A stretch of DNA of 64,000 nt from contig NZ_CP189850.1 in the NCBI RefSeq assembly GCF_050271975.1, positions 248,001 to 312,000 of the forward strand, read 5' to 3'. Origin of the DNA: Litorimonas sp947503715 (lineage in GTDB: Bacteria; Pseudomonadota; Alphaproteobacteria; Caulobacterales; Maricaulaceae). The notes beneath the pieces are model-generated. The model was not told where the DNA came from. It made no database searches and was given only the letters and a program-made list of their open reading frames with translations. The translations under genes and the position numbers were made by a program. This document shows, in pieces, positions 50,708-59,945 of the stretch (within the stretch, counting starts at the first letter, position 1; each line of letters starts with the position of its first letter).

Positions 50708-51847
50708 CTAACCCAATAAAATTCTCTCTATTATTGCATTTAAAACCAACCGTCCGGCAAATGTGGCCTTTAGACGGTCACCTTCGAACTTCAAAAGACC
50801 GTCAGTTACAAAATCTCTTATGACGACCTCATTTAAATTACCCTGAGATAATTTCTTATATTTTCGAAGCGAAATGCCCTCATCAATGCGCAGGCCCATG
50901 AGGATATATTCCTCTGCCCGTGCTTTGCCGGATAGAATCTCATTCGATTCAATTCCGGATCCTGTTTCACCAACGGATTTTACATAGGCAGCAGGGCGCA
51001 TCTGCGCGACGCTCGCATGTTTCACGCCGTCAATCGTCATGCGCCCATGCGCACCTGGGCCAACCCCCGCATAGTCCAAGCCCCGCCAATAGGCGAGATT
51101 ATGCTGTGACTGATGACGGGGTTTGGCGAAATTCGAAACTTCGTAGTGATTGAAACCGGCGGTAATTAATTTGTCGCGCACCAAATCATAAAAGTCGGCA
51201 GAGAGGTCAGCATCCACCGCCCTGTCCTGCCCCCGCCCCTCGGCTTTGGCGAAGGCCGTGCCGTCTTCAATGGTAAGTTGGTAGGTGGAGATATGTTGTG
51301 ATCCAGCCTGAAGCAATTTCTCGAGATCGTCCGCCAACATTTCTGACGTCTGTCCGGCCCACCCGAAAATCAAATCTGCGGACACCGACGGAAATATGGA
51401 CATTCCCAGATCGAGCGCTTCCCGCGCTTGCGCCCCGTTATGGTCCCGGCCCAAGAATTTCAGCGCCGCATTATTGAACGTCTGCACCCCCAAAGACATC
51501 CGCGTCAGACCCGCCGCGCGGTACCCTTGCCAGCTTTCCGCATCAGCTTCGTGAGGATTGGCTTCCAGTGCAATCTCAACATCGCCCAGCCCCCAGAGCG
51601 CATCCACCTGCTCAATCATGGCCCCGACTTGTGCGGGGGTCATCAGGGATGGTGTACCGCCGCCAAAGTGAATGGACGTTATGTCCCGCTCTCCGGAGAG
51701 GCTCCGCCAATGTACCAAGTCCTTCAAAATGGCAGGGAGGAGCGTCGTATCCTCTCGCCGTTTATAGACATTAAAATCGCAATAGGGGCAGATACGCGCG
51801 CAATAGGGCCAATGAATATAGACGGCCAAAGGCTGTGGATCAGCCAT
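50708..51847 (-). CDS. hemW: Radical SAM heme chaperone HemW
   Basis: A 379-residue radical-SAM protein that binds and delivers heme; formerly labelled as oxygen-independent coproporphyrinogen oxidase. The CxxxCxxC cluster is YCARICPYCDFNVYKR near residue 14-21. Other marks are SIHFGGGTPSLMTPAQVGAM, GVQTFNNAALKFLGRDHNGA and YEVSNFAKPRHQSQHNLAYW. The motif CNVYK-like region with R at 28 fits HemW and lacks the extra Cys of HemN. Start ATG 51847 overlaps the rdgB stop by 8 bp, so the two genes are coupled. Confidence 0.93.
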   Translation of the reverse strand: MADPQPLAVYIHWPYCARICPYCDFNVYKRREDTTLLPAILKDLVHWRSLSGERDITSIHFGGGTPSLMTPAQVGAMIEQVDALWGLGDVEIALEANPHEADAESWQGYRAAGLTRMSLGVQTFNNAALKFLGRDHNGAQAREALDLGMSIFPSVSADLIFGWAGQTSEMLADDLEKLLQAGSQHISTYQLTIEDGTAFAKAEGRGQDRAVDADLSADFYDLVRDKLITAGFNHYEVSNFAKPRHQSQHNLAYWRGLDYAGVGPGAHGRMTIDGVKHASVAQMRPAAYVKSVGETGSGIESNEILSGKARAEEYILMGLRIDEGISLRKYKKLSQGNLNEVVIRDFVTDGLLKFEGDRLKATFAGRLVLNAIIERILLG

Positions 51848-52478
51848 CGGGGAACTGGTCTTTCAGGAATTTCGCAAAGGCATCGGCGCGGTGGCTCTTG
51901 GCGTGTTTCTCCGCCGGATCAATCTCTGCAAAGGTCAGACTGTCGCCAACCATCTGGAACATCGGGTCATAGCCGAAGCCTTTATCCCCCCGCGGCGGCC
52001 AGATCATGTCGCCCGCGACCACGCCTTCATAGACCGATGTTTCGCCACCCGGCCACGCCAGACAAAGCGCACAGATGAAATGCGCCCGACGATTATCCTG
52101 CCCCTGTAAGCGGTCATTCACATGCCACATCGCCATATCGAAATCGCGACGACTTCCGTAAGTCTCTTTCTCGATTCGCGGCAGTTCCGCCCATCGCGCG
52201 GCGTATATACCGGGGTCGCCATTCAACGCCTCAACCGCCAAACCGCTATCATCAGACAGAGCGGGCAGGCCGGAGGCCATCGCAGCCGCTACCGCTTTCA
52301 ACCGCGCATTGCCCGAAAATGTGGTTTCAGTCTCCTCCGGCTCGGGCAGGTTCAATTCCGTCGCGCTGACGGTTTCCAGACCGAACGGCCGCAGCAGGTC
52401 CCGGATTTCGCGGACCTTGCCTTCATTATGAGAGGCCACGACAATTTTCTGACCGGATTGGAGTTTTTGATCTGACAT
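51840..52478 (-). CDS. rdgB: XTP/dITP diphosphatase (non-canonical purine NTP pyrophosphatase)
   Basis: A 212-residue house-cleaning enzyme that hydrolyses dITP and XTP to monophosphates. Motifs are IVVASHNEGKVREIRDLL near the start, ETTFSGNARLKAVAAAMASG, LSDDSGLAVEALNGDPGIYA near residue 75 and GFGYDPMFQMVGDSLTFAEI near residue 165. It overlaps hemW by 8 bp, a common pairing in alphaproteobacteria. Prevents incorporation of deaminated purines into DNA and RNA. Confidence 0.95.
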   Translation of the reverse strand: MSDQKLQSGQKIVVASHNEGKVREIRDLLRPFGLETVSATELNLPEPEETETTFSGNARLKAVAAAMASGLPALSDDSGLAVEALNGDPGIYAARWAELPRIEKETYGSRRDFDMAMWHVNDRLQGQDNRRAHFICALCLAWPGGETSVYEGVVAGDMIWPPRGDKGFGYDPMFQMVGDSLTFAEIDPAEKHAKSHRADAFAKFLKDQFPDG

Positions 52479-52578
52479 GGGCGCGACTTAGACGCCGTGA
52501 CGGGCATGGACAAGGGGCAGTCGGGGCGATGGACACTGCGACGCAAGGCTTGCAAGTCGGCCATTATTGTTTATCAAT

Positions 52579-53130
52579 ATGAAAATGATCATTGATGATT
52601 TAGACCAAGCCACCTCAATGGACGGTTCCGCAGGCAGCGCCCCCATGACGCGGGCGCTGTCCATCCTGCTGATTGTCGGCCAGATTGTTATGGCTGTCGG
52701 ATTTGTCCTGATGCTCCTCATGGCACTCATCATGGCGGTGCCGAGCGAGTTTCGCGATAGTCTTCTGGCAGAGGCCAAAACCGCGCCGGAACCTTCCATT
52801 CTATTGGGCCGTTGTCTGGCGGGGGCTGTCCTCGCCGCAGGTTGGTTTTTTGTGCTCAAACTCTTACGCAAAGTTGTCAAAGCCGTGATCCATGGCGACC
52901 CGTTCCTGCCGGAAAATGTGGCGCGTCTGCGCAATATATGGGTCGTCATCGCGGCGACGGAAGTCTTCCGAATGTTTGCATATTACATCATCGGTTCCAA
53001 CGGAGAGATGGACGGCTCGCGCCTTGATATCCGCGTCGGGACCTGGTTCTTCATCTTTATCATCGCAGCCATTTCCGAGGCTTTCCGTCACGGGGCGGCG
53101 CTGCGGGCTGAACAGGAATTGACGATCTGA
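52579..53130 (+). CDS. DUF2975 family membrane protein
   Basis: A 183-residue protein with four transmembrane helices: SILLIVGQIVMAVGFVLMLL, LAGAVLAAGWFFVLKLLRKV, NIWVVIAATEVFRMFAYYII and TWFFIFIIAAISEAFRHGAA. The segment VIHGDPFLPENVARLRNI between helices two and three is the DUF2975 signature. Such proteins are almost always encoded just upstream of a small XRE-type regulator, as here, and may sense or be controlled by it. ATG 52579 is chosen; a second ATG lies two codons on. Function unknown. Confidence 0.8.
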   Translation: MKMIIDDLDQATSMDGSAGSAPMTRALSILLIVGQIVMAVGFVLMLLMALIMAVPSEFRDSLLAEAKTAPEPSILLGRCLAGAVLAAGWFFVLKLLRKVVKAVIHGDPFLPENVARLRNIWVVIAATEVFRMFAYYIIGSNGEMDGSRLDIRVGTWFFIFIIAAISEAFRHGAALRAEQELTI

Positions 53131-53360
53131 TGGCGATCAAGGTCAATCTCGACCGCGTCCTGTTGGACCGGAAAATGTCGCTGACGCAACTGGCCGAACA
53201 GGTCGGGATAACGTTGGCGAACTTGTCCATTCTTAAAACGGGGAAGGCGCGAGCTGTTCGTTTTTCGACGCTCGATGCCCTCTGTCGGGAACTGGACTGC
53301 CAGCCCGCGGATATTCTGGTCTATGAGCCGGATGAGGACGTCAAACTCGCCGCAGAATAA
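53130..53360 (+). CDS. Small XRE/YozG-type helix-turn-helix regulator
   Basis: A 76-residue DNA-binding protein. The helix-turn-helix is MSLTQLAEQVGITLANLSIL, followed by TGKARAVRFSTLDALCRELD, and a short Cys-containing C-terminus DCQPADILVYEPDEDV. This matches the small Cro/CI-like proteins that accompany DUF2975 membrane proteins. The start ATG overlaps the last base of the upstream stop (TGATG), so the two are translationally coupled. It likely regulates its own operon; the target operator was not identified. Confidence 0.88.
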   Translation: MAIKVNLDRVLLDRKMSLTQLAEQVGITLANLSILKTGKARAVRFSTLDALCRELDCQPADILVYEPDEDVKLAAE

Positions 53361-55391
53361 TTACTCCAGCGCCTCTTTGAGGATATCATAGGTGAGAATT
53401 TGCGGTAGGATTTCGGGATCCGCACTGTCCGGCGTGTAGACCAGATAGAGCGGCACGCCCGCCCGTCCGAACCGTTTCAACTCCGCCGCAATCACATCAT
53501 CCTTATTCGTCCAATCCGCGACGAGGAAAGCCGTGTCCGTGCGCTCTAACAGCGCTTTCGTCTTGCGAGTATTCAGAACGAGCCCTTCATTCACCTTACA
53601 AGTCACGCACCAGGCGGCGGTGAAATCGACAAAGACGGGGCGGCCTTCTGCTTGCAGGTTCGCGACGCGATCAGCCGACCAAGCCTGAGAGCTTAACACG
53701 GCTTCGCCGTCTACGGCCCGAACGGAGACTGGTAGATAGATAGATAGCCCCAAGGCCAGAATGCCAATTAATTTTGCGACATTGCCCTTGCGACGCAGCA
53801 ACCAGATTCCGAAAGTCAGCGCCAAGCCGCCCAATAGTAATTTTAACACGCCCCCCGCGCCCGCTTGCAGGCTCAGAACCCAGACGAGCCAGATAGCGGC
53901 GGCGAACATTGGAAAGGCGAGGAATTGTTTGAATGTGTCCATCCACGTGCCCGGCTTTGGCAGACGCGCGAGCAAGCCCGGCATATAGGCGACGAGAAGG
54001 AAGGGCAGCGCAAAGCCCAGACCCAATGCGAGGAAGACGGCGAGCGTAATAAAGGCTGAACTCGCGAGCGCATATCCCACTGCGCCTGCCATGAACGGCG
54101 CGGTACAAGGCGTCGCGACGATGACCGCAAGGACACCCGTGAGGAAAGAACTGAACGGTCCGGACTTGGACACCGTATCATTGCCGATATTTTGCAAACG
54201 TCCGCCAATTTCATAGACGCCGAGTAGGTTCAGGCCGATCGCAAAAAGGAGCAGCGCCAGCAACCCAACGAGCCATGGGGATTGCAATTGGAAGCCCCAT
54301 CCCACGGAAGTCCCCGCAGCCTTCAGCCCAATCAAGACCAAGGCGAAGACCGCCAAACTGACCAAGACACCTGTTGTGTAAGCCCATCCTGCACGACGCG
54401 TCGCAGACCGTTCTCCGTGAGCTGTCTTCGCAAGAGAGAGGGCTTTCAGCGAGATAATCGGGAAAACACAAGGCATGAGATTGAGGATTAGTCCGCCAAT
54501 AAAAGCGCCAATGACCGCCGCGAAAAATCCGATTGAGGCTTGCGCGGAAGGCTGCGTGACGGGCCCGATATTGAAGCTCTCACCCACCGCGAAATTGACG
54601 ACAACGCCCTCGCCGTCTGCATCGACCAATGTGGCGGCGAAACTCTCCGGTGCAACGTCTTCCCAGCCATATCCGGACGTGCCGGAAAAGCGGAAGCCGT
54701 CCTCGCCGAGGGTGCGGGTCACAGGTTCGCTATGGGCGAGAACGGGTCTGACATTGGGGTAAATCTCGAGGGGTTCAAAACCGGCCGGCAATTCAATCAG
54801 GTCAAATGTAAGCGCTTCGCCTTGGCTGACGACGCCGCCTTTAGCGGACACAATCTTAGGGATGGCAGCTTGAGCAACCTGAATGATGTCCGACCCTTCC
54901 GGGTCAATCTCCGCCTCGCCCAGCCCCATGACGAGTGACAGTTTTCCGTCTTCCGGCACGCAGACATCCGCACAAACGAGGAAGAGCGCATGAGCGTCCA
55001 ATGTGACGGGAACGCTCGGATCGACAGTATCAGCGATCGAGATTGTGACGGGCAGCAGAACTTCTTCATCCAATGCATAGGATGCAATCGGCCCCGTCCA
55101 TTTGATGTGCGGGACGGGCCATTGGATATCGCCTGCTGTGAACCCTTCGGGCAGGTCCCAGCGGATCATCACGGGTTCACCGCTATCCCCGGGGTTACGC
55201 CAATAAGTGTACCAGTCGGGGTCAAACCGCATACGCAGGACAACCGTAAAGTCCTGCCCCGGGGCCACCGTATCATAATCTGAGATAAGCGAAATTTCCG
55301 TCCGCCCCGTATCCAGCGGCAGCGTTTCCCGCGCGAAAACAGACATCGCGCAGGACCAAAGGAAAAGAACTATCAGTAGGAACCGAAACAT
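53361..55391 (-). CDS. dsbD: Thiol:disulfide interchange protein, DsbD/ScsB-like
   Basis: A 676-residue membrane protein that passes electrons from cytosolic thioredoxin to periplasmic thiols. The order is signal peptide (RFLLIVLFLWSCAMSVFARE), N-terminal periplasmic domain with VCADVCVPEDGKL (CxxxC), eight transmembrane helices including LILNLMPCVFPIISLKAL and AVIVATPCTAPFMAGAVGYA with the paired cysteines, and a C-terminal thioredoxin domain with FTAAWCVTCKVNE near residue 605. Relatives are linked to copper tolerance. The promoter region to the divergent DUF2946 gene carries a 14-bp palindrome. Confidence 0.93.
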   Translation of the reverse strand: MFRFLLIVLFLWSCAMSVFARETLPLDTGRTEISLISDYDTVAPGQDFTVVLRMRFDPDWYTYWRNPGDSGEPVMIRWDLPEGFTAGDIQWPVPHIKWTGPIASYALDEEVLLPVTISIADTVDPSVPVTLDAHALFLVCADVCVPEDGKLSLVMGLGEAEIDPEGSDIIQVAQAAIPKIVSAKGGVVSQGEALTFDLIELPAGFEPLEIYPNVRPVLAHSEPVTRTLGEDGFRFSGTSGYGWEDVAPESFAATLVDADGEGVVVNFAVGESFNIGPVTQPSAQASIGFFAAVIGAFIGGLILNLMPCVFPIISLKALSLAKTAHGERSATRRAGWAYTTGVLVSLAVFALVLIGLKAAGTSVGWGFQLQSPWLVGLLALLLFAIGLNLLGVYEIGGRLQNIGNDTVSKSGPFSSFLTGVLAVIVATPCTAPFMAGAVGYALASSAFITLAVFLALGLGFALPFLLVAYMPGLLARLPKPGTWMDTFKQFLAFPMFAAAIWLVWVLSLQAGAGGVLKLLLGGLALTFGIWLLRRKGNVAKLIGILALGLSIYLPVSVRAVDGEAVLSSQAWSADRVANLQAEGRPVFVDFTAAWCVTCKVNEGLVLNTRKTKALLERTDTAFLVADWTNKDDVIAAELKRFGRAGVPLYLVYTPDSADPEILPQILTYDILKEALE

Positions 55392-55427
55392 GCGCGCCTT
55401 CTAATGCCAGAGGTTTAACAAAGCGAT

Positions 55428-55441
55428 GCACGAATTCGTGC
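55428..55441. promoter_or_regulatory. 14-bp perfect palindrome in the dsbD/DUF2946 intergenic region
   Basis: GCACGAATTCGTGC is a perfect palindrome about 36 bp upstream of the dsbD start and 65 bp upstream of the DUF2946 gene. It sits where a shared operator for a divergent pair would lie. The regulator is unknown. Confidence 0.4.
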
Positions 55442-55506
55442 GCTAAAGTCCCGCAAGTCATTAGTCCTGCCTTGGCAAAGACCAGCAACGGGATTAAAGC
55501 GCCCGC

Positions 55507-55887
55507 GTGAAACCGAGCTCACATATCCTTCGCCTCTGCCTGGCCGTTATCATCGCGGTGCAGTTTGGCTGGTCCGGTCAAATGCGGACAAACGCGGCGG
55601 GCGAATATATCTGCAACCCCGGCGGACAACCGCCAAGCGCGGAAACCATCGCGCAAATCCGCGATCTCTTCGCGGCGGCGGGGAAAACTCTGCCGGAGGA
55701 TGTGGACGCGACGGAGCATTGCGCGGATTGTGTTATGCCGGGCCTTGCGACTTTGCCTGCGCCAGTCGCGCCGCAAAATCTGACTTGGGCTGACGCGGAA
55801 AACCCGAATTCACCCTGCCCCACCGCTTTGTTTTACGACGCGCAAGGCCCGCCACTGGGCGGACGCGCACCCCCGACTTTCACCTAG
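55507..55887 (+). CDS. Exported DUF2946-like small protein
   Basis: A 126-residue protein starting at GTG 55507. It has a signal peptide (ILRLCLAVIIAVQFGWSG), a short domain with conserved cysteines (EYICNPGG, EHCADCVMPGLATLPAP) and the tail YDAQGPPLGGRAPPTF, typical of DUF2946 proteins. These are often found with copper- or TonB-related genes. No ribosome site is strong. The neighbours dsbD (divergent) and an outer-membrane protein (downstream, 60 bp) suggest a metal-handling set; the molecular role is unknown. Confidence 0.75.
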   Translation: MKPSSHILRLCLAVIIAVQFGWSGQMRTNAAGEYICNPGGQPPSAETIAQIRDLFAAAGKTLPEDVDATEHCADCVMPGLATLPAPVAPQNLTWADAENPNSPCPTALFYDAQGPPLGGRAPPTFT

Positions 55888-55949
55888 ATCCCGACACACT
55901 CTCCGCGTTCGATCGAGCGCAAACGATCTATTTGAAAGATTTTCACATT

Positions 55950-57038
55950 ATGAAACACTTATTCCTCCTGACTGGGGCGGCTTTGGCTGCGCTCAGTCCT
56001 TTTTCCGCGCAGGCCCATGAAGATGGCAGCGACGGACCCCATGCCAGCGAACACGCGCCCATCGGCGTCATGGCCGATCATCGTCATAAAAAAGGCGAAT
56101 GGATGCTGTCCTACCGCTATATGCATATGGATATGGAAGGCAATCGCGACGGCACAGACAGCCTATCCCCGACCGAGATCGCGACGACCGTTCCGAATCG
56201 TTTCTTCGGCACACCGATGCAACCCCCGACCCTGCGCGTGGTCCCGACCAACATGCCAATGGACATGTATATGGTTGGCGGGATGTATGGTCTGTCGGAC
56301 CGCGTCACCCTGATGGCTATGGGGAGTTATCTCACGAAAGAGATGGACCACATCACTTTTATGGGCGGCATAGGCGAGACTGTACGGGGCGAGTTCACCA
56401 CTAAAGTTGACGGCTTTGGCGACAGTACGGTCGGAGCGATCATCGGTCTGGATGACGGGATGAAACGTGGGCGGCAGATCAATGCCAATCTCCTGCTCAC
56501 GCTTCCAACCGGATCAAATGAACAGACGGATGAAATCCTGACTCCGATGGGCGACACGCCGTCTCCGCGTCTGCCCTATCCGATGCAGCTCGGCACGGGC
56601 ACGATCGATTTCAAACCCGGTGTGACGTGGTTCGACAAGGCGGGCAAAATCGGATGGGGAGCACAGGCCTCCGCCCGTATTCCGCTCGGCAAAAATAATG
56701 AAGGCTACCGCTTTGGCAATCGTGCGGAAGGCACGGCTTGGCTGTCCTATGAACCCGCATATTGGGTGTCATTTTCAGGCCGCCTGAAAGCCACGACACA
56801 GGGCCGGATGAGAGGGATAGATCCCGCCATCGTCGCCCCCGTGCAAACCGCAGATCCGGATAATGCGGGTGGTGATGAGATCTGGGCATTGGCGGGTATG
56901 AATTTCGCCGTCCAATCCGGCGCGTTGAGCGGCCACCGCTTCGCGCTCGAGTTCGGACTGCCGCTCCACCGCGATCTCAACGGTCCGCAATTGGAGACGG
57001 ATAGCGTCTTCACCGCCGGGTGGCAGAAAGCGTTTTAA
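55950..57038 (+). CDS. Putative outer-membrane beta-barrel protein, metal-linked
   Basis: A 362-residue exported protein with signal peptide MKHLFLLTGAALAALSPF and a His-rich mature start (HEDGSDGPHASEHAPIGVMA, DHRHKKG). The remainder alternates aromatic and polar residues in strand-like runs (WMLSYRYMHMDMEGN, MYMVGGMYGLSDRVTLMAMG, EPAYWVSFSGRLKATTQG), resembling a MetA-pathway or transporter-type beta-barrel of 8-12 strands; the exact family is not certain. The many Met and His residues suggest copper or another soft metal. ATG 55950 is chosen for the signal peptide. Confidence 0.65.
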   Translation: MKHLFLLTGAALAALSPFSAQAHEDGSDGPHASEHAPIGVMADHRHKKGEWMLSYRYMHMDMEGNRDGTDSLSPTEIATTVPNRFFGTPMQPPTLRVVPTNMPMDMYMVGGMYGLSDRVTLMAMGSYLTKEMDHITFMGGIGETVRGEFTTKVDGFGDSTVGAIIGLDDGMKRGRQINANLLLTLPTGSNEQTDEILTPMGDTPSPRLPYPMQLGTGTIDFKPGVTWFDKAGKIGWGAQASARIPLGKNNEGYRFGNRAEGTAWLSYEPAYWVSFSGRLKATTQGRMRGIDPAIVAPVQTADPDNAGGDEIWALAGMNFAVQSGALSGHRFALEFGLPLHRDLNGPQLETDSVFTAGWQKAF

Positions 57039-57045
57039 CTCAATA

Positions 57046-57068
57046 AAGGCCGCCTAATAGGCGGCCTT
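57046..57068. terminator. Bidirectional hairpin terminator
   Basis: AAGGCCGCC (57046-57054) and GGCGGCCTT (57060-57068) form a perfect 9-bp stem around TAATA. It lies between the outer-membrane gene (+) and the DUF885 gene (-), and the DUF885 stop codon is inside the hairpin. A-/T-rich flanks are short, so efficiency is uncertain. Confidence 0.7.
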
Positions 57069-58907
57069 CTCCCGCGCGATGTAACTGTCGATCACGCGAC
57101 CCAGCACGGTCATCGGCACAGCGCCGCCGAGCACGACCGCGTCATTGAAGCGTCGGAAGTCGTATTTTGCACCCAGTTCCGCCTTCGCCTTATCCCGCAG
57201 GCGATTGATCGCGGAATGACCGACCTTGTAGCCCAGCGCCTGTCCCGGCCACGCGCAATAGCGGTCGATTTCGCCGCGCACTTCTTCGGGGTTAGAGCCG
57301 TTATTCGTGACGAACCATTGATTGGCTTCCTCGCGCGTCCAACCCTTTGCGTGAAGCCCTGTATCGACTACGAGGCGACAAGCGCGGAAGGCCAATGATT
57401 GTAAGTAGCCGAGACGACCGACGGGAAATTCGTCATAAACACCCAACTCATCCGCAATCTGCTGCGCGTAAAGCGCCCAACCTTCTGAGTAGGCATTGAA
57501 CGCCAACATGGACCGGATCAGCGATTGTTTGAACGCATATTCACCCTGCCAGACATGGCCCGGAATGGCTTCGTGATAGGTCAGGTCGGCGAGATTGAAT
57601 TTATTATGAAGGTCGGTCGAGCGTAGATTAATCCAGAAATGCCCCGGCTTCGTCCCGTCAATGGACCCTGCACCGCCATAGGCGCCCGGTGCGCCGGCTT
57701 CGACTTCCGGGTCAATGCGCGTGACCTCCAGGAAGCCGGGGACGAGCGTCTCAAACGCCTGTGGCATACGTCCGCGAATATCTGCGACCGTGTCTTCAAT
57801 GAAAGTCATAATTTCCGCACGACCGGGGTCGCCGGGTTTGAAATGATAGCGTTTATCTTCACCCAATGCGCTCATCCGTTCGCCGACCGTCCCTTGCGTA
57901 TATCCAACCGATTGCAGAATGGGCTCCATCCGCGCCTGCAGACTGGCCAATTCATCGAGACCCATCTGGTGAACTTCGTCCGCACTCATATTCGTCGTCG
58001 TACTGACGCGCAGGGTCCAATCATAATAGGCTTCGCCGTCCGGACGAGTCAGCACGCCTGCATTGGAATTAGCTTTGGGCGCGAGCGCTTCCAACGCGGC
58101 GACTTGGCGGTCAATCGCAGGGCCGACCTCTTCGCGGGCGATCCGTGTGGCCTCGGCTTCGAAGTCACCATAGTCCGCGCCGCGCGTCGCGACGGATTTG
58201 ACGAGGCCCCAAGTCCCGGGGTCACGCTCCCGCGCCCCTTTTAATTGCGCCACAGATTTAGCAAGCAGGAAATCCGGCAGGATCATCCCGCGATCTCCGT
58301 CGCTTCTGACACGTTCGGTCTCCCCGTCCAACTGTCCGGCATAGGCGCTCATCCGTGCAAGATAGTTTTCCGCATCACCCGTTGATTTAATCGCGTGGGA
58401 ACTGTCGAGGAAGCTGGGAATTTCGACAAAAGCGCCCGTATTTTGCGCGACGGCATAGGGGCTGTTCCGATAGGACCAATTATAGTTCAACAGCGCCATG
58501 TCGCCATAGGGAAAATCGAACCCTTCAACGCAGCGGTCATACACGGAAGACACGACCTCGACATCCAGACCCAGATCCGGCGACAATTCTGTCACATCAA
58601 TTGCAGCCAATGTCTTTGCGACAGTCCGCACATCTTTCGCAATCGCCGCCTGCCCTGCGGCAGAGCGGTCTTCGAGTTTTGATGCCAGCGCCGCATAATT
58701 GCCTGTATCAATTCCGAGGCTGGAGGCCGTTTCGGGATAAGCCGTTAGCATCAGATCCTTTGCCGCGTCCAAAGCGGCCTGCGCGGACGTATCCGCTCCG
58801 GCGGTCGTGATTTTCGGAATGGTTTTATCACCGCACCCTCCCGTGATGAGCGCCGTCCCCATGGCAGCGGTCGAGGTTTGAAGAAGCGTGCGACGTGAGA
58901 ATTTCAT
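57054..58907 (-). CDS. DUF885 family metallopeptidase-like lipoprotein
   Basis: A 617-residue exported protein. The N-terminus FSRRTLLQTSTAAMG with GGCG is a Tat- or Sec-type lipoprotein signal. The core matches DUF885, an M3/M32-like group: TYHEAIPGHVWQ (His-Glu...His zinc site) near residue 475, EGWALYAQQIADELG near residue 520, and GSIDGTKPGHFWINLRSTDL. It probably cleaves peptides in the periplasm, although substrates are unknown. ATG 58907 is preferred over the longer frame to 58964. The stop lies inside a terminator hairpin shared with the convergent gene. Confidence 0.88.
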   Translation of the reverse strand: MKFSRRTLLQTSTAAMGTALITGGCGDKTIPKITTAGADTSAQAALDAAKDLMLTAYPETASSLGIDTGNYAALASKLEDRSAAGQAAIAKDVRTVAKTLAAIDVTELSPDLGLDVEVVSSVYDRCVEGFDFPYGDMALLNYNWSYRNSPYAVAQNTGAFVEIPSFLDSSHAIKSTGDAENYLARMSAYAGQLDGETERVRSDGDRGMILPDFLLAKSVAQLKGARERDPGTWGLVKSVATRGADYGDFEAEATRIAREEVGPAIDRQVAALEALAPKANSNAGVLTRPDGEAYYDWTLRVSTTTNMSADEVHQMGLDELASLQARMEPILQSVGYTQGTVGERMSALGEDKRYHFKPGDPGRAEIMTFIEDTVADIRGRMPQAFETLVPGFLEVTRIDPEVEAGAPGAYGGAGSIDGTKPGHFWINLRSTDLHNKFNLADLTYHEAIPGHVWQGEYAFKQSLIRSMLAFNAYSEGWALYAQQIADELGVYDEFPVGRLGYLQSLAFRACRLVVDTGLHAKGWTREEANQWFVTNNGSNPEEVRGEIDRYCAWPGQALGYKVGHSAINRLRDKAKAELGAKYDFRRFNDAVVLGGAVPMTVLGRVIDSYIAREKAAY

Positions 58908-58975
58908 AACGGGGTACCGATTTCTGTTTACCCGTCTTCTGCACGGAAACAGGACCACGCGCAAATTTCAGACAT

Positions 58976-59005
58976 AAAAAAACCCGACACGTTTTACGTG
59001 CCGGG
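58976..59005 (-). terminator. Rho-independent terminator of sapC
   Basis: On the minus strand CCCGGCACG, loop TAAAA, CGTGTCGGG, then TTTTTTT. One mismatch interrupts the stem. It lies 28 bp after the sapC stop and ends its transcript before the DUF885 gene. Confidence 0.85.
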
Positions 59006-59032
59006 CTTAATCTTCAATCGTCGCGGTGCAAC

Positions 59033-59815
59033 CTATGCAGAGGCTTGCTCAGCCTGTGCGCGGCGCAGAGTCATATTGACCAGACGCTGCCAGTTATTGA
59101 GCGAGATAAGGTGCGAATAAGCGACGGCGAGATAGCCGTTCTTGGAGAACTCTGCGAGCTTTGCATCGGGAAGCGCTTTCAGCTTTTCCTCAGACACGGC
59201 GAAATAATCCGCAATCTTCTGGCGTTCGGCCGGTGAGCCATCGGCATTTTGACCCTGGAAGTTCATTTCCTTGGGCTCGAACAGGTCCAGCTCTTTAAAG
59301 GCTTCGACCATTTTAGCCGTCGCCTGACGATCGCGTTCGAAATTCTGCAGGAACTGGAATGCTTCTTTTGTGAACTGTGATGTGTCATCCCCGTCAAAAA
59401 ATTTCTGTTGTGGATTTTTATCCGTCACGCAAGTCGCTTTTTCGTCAACACAGACAACAAAACGGTCATTCTGATTGTCGCCCGCAAGGACGAAAGGATA
59501 ACGACGGGCGAAAGCCGGCATGTAGAAATCCTGCTCGAAATTACCGTCTTTGACAAAGAGGTTCTCGCCGGACCGGATACCCATAACGGCGAGCGGTGAG
59601 CGCTCTTCACCGGCAAAGATGATCGGCACGGATGTCGAAGCGGAACCGAATTCCGGCGCGGTCAGCGGCAGAAAATGCTGCGTCGCCATAAATTCGAAAG
59701 GCTTGTCAACCTGTGTGACGCCATGTTTCGCGTGATTGTCTTTCGTCAAAGGTACGGGGTTCTCATAGAACATCACGTTCCCACTGACTTTTACTGCATT
59801 GTCTTCATTGGCCAT
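59033..59815 (-). CDS. sapC: SapC family protein
   Basis: A 260-residue soluble protein, similar in layout to SapC of Campylobacter and many alphaproteobacteria. The family pattern is visible in HFLPLTAPEFGSASTSVPII, YMPAFARRYPFVLAGDNQND and FDGDDTSQFTKEAFQFLQNF. The original name refers to S-layer protein operons, but the function in alphaproteobacteria is not proven. ATG 59815 is preceded by GGGGA; the longer frame to a TTG is unlikely. It has its own terminator and is divergent from the Zur-like gene. Confidence 0.88.
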   Translation of the reverse strand: MANEDNAVKVSGNVMFYENPVPLTKDNHAKHGVTQVDKPFEFMATQHFLPLTAPEFGSASTSVPIIFAGEERSPLAVMGIRSGENLFVKDGNFEQDFYMPAFARRYPFVLAGDNQNDRFVVCVDEKATCVTDKNPQQKFFDGDDTSQFTKEAFQFLQNFERDRQATAKMVEAFKELDLFEPKEMNFQGQNADGSPAERQKIADYFAVSEEKLKALPDAKLAEFSKNGYLAVAYSHLISLNNWQRLVNMTLRRAQAEQASA

Positions 59816-59945
59816 TTGAATTCCCCATTTGGGCCCTGTCTTACGGGCATGGTCTTTAAAACTAGGCGGCCCTTTAGCGGGTCTGGTCGTCGCCTTCAAC
59901 CGCCGAATACGGTCACCCGCTTAGACGCTGGCAGTTCCGCGCGAC

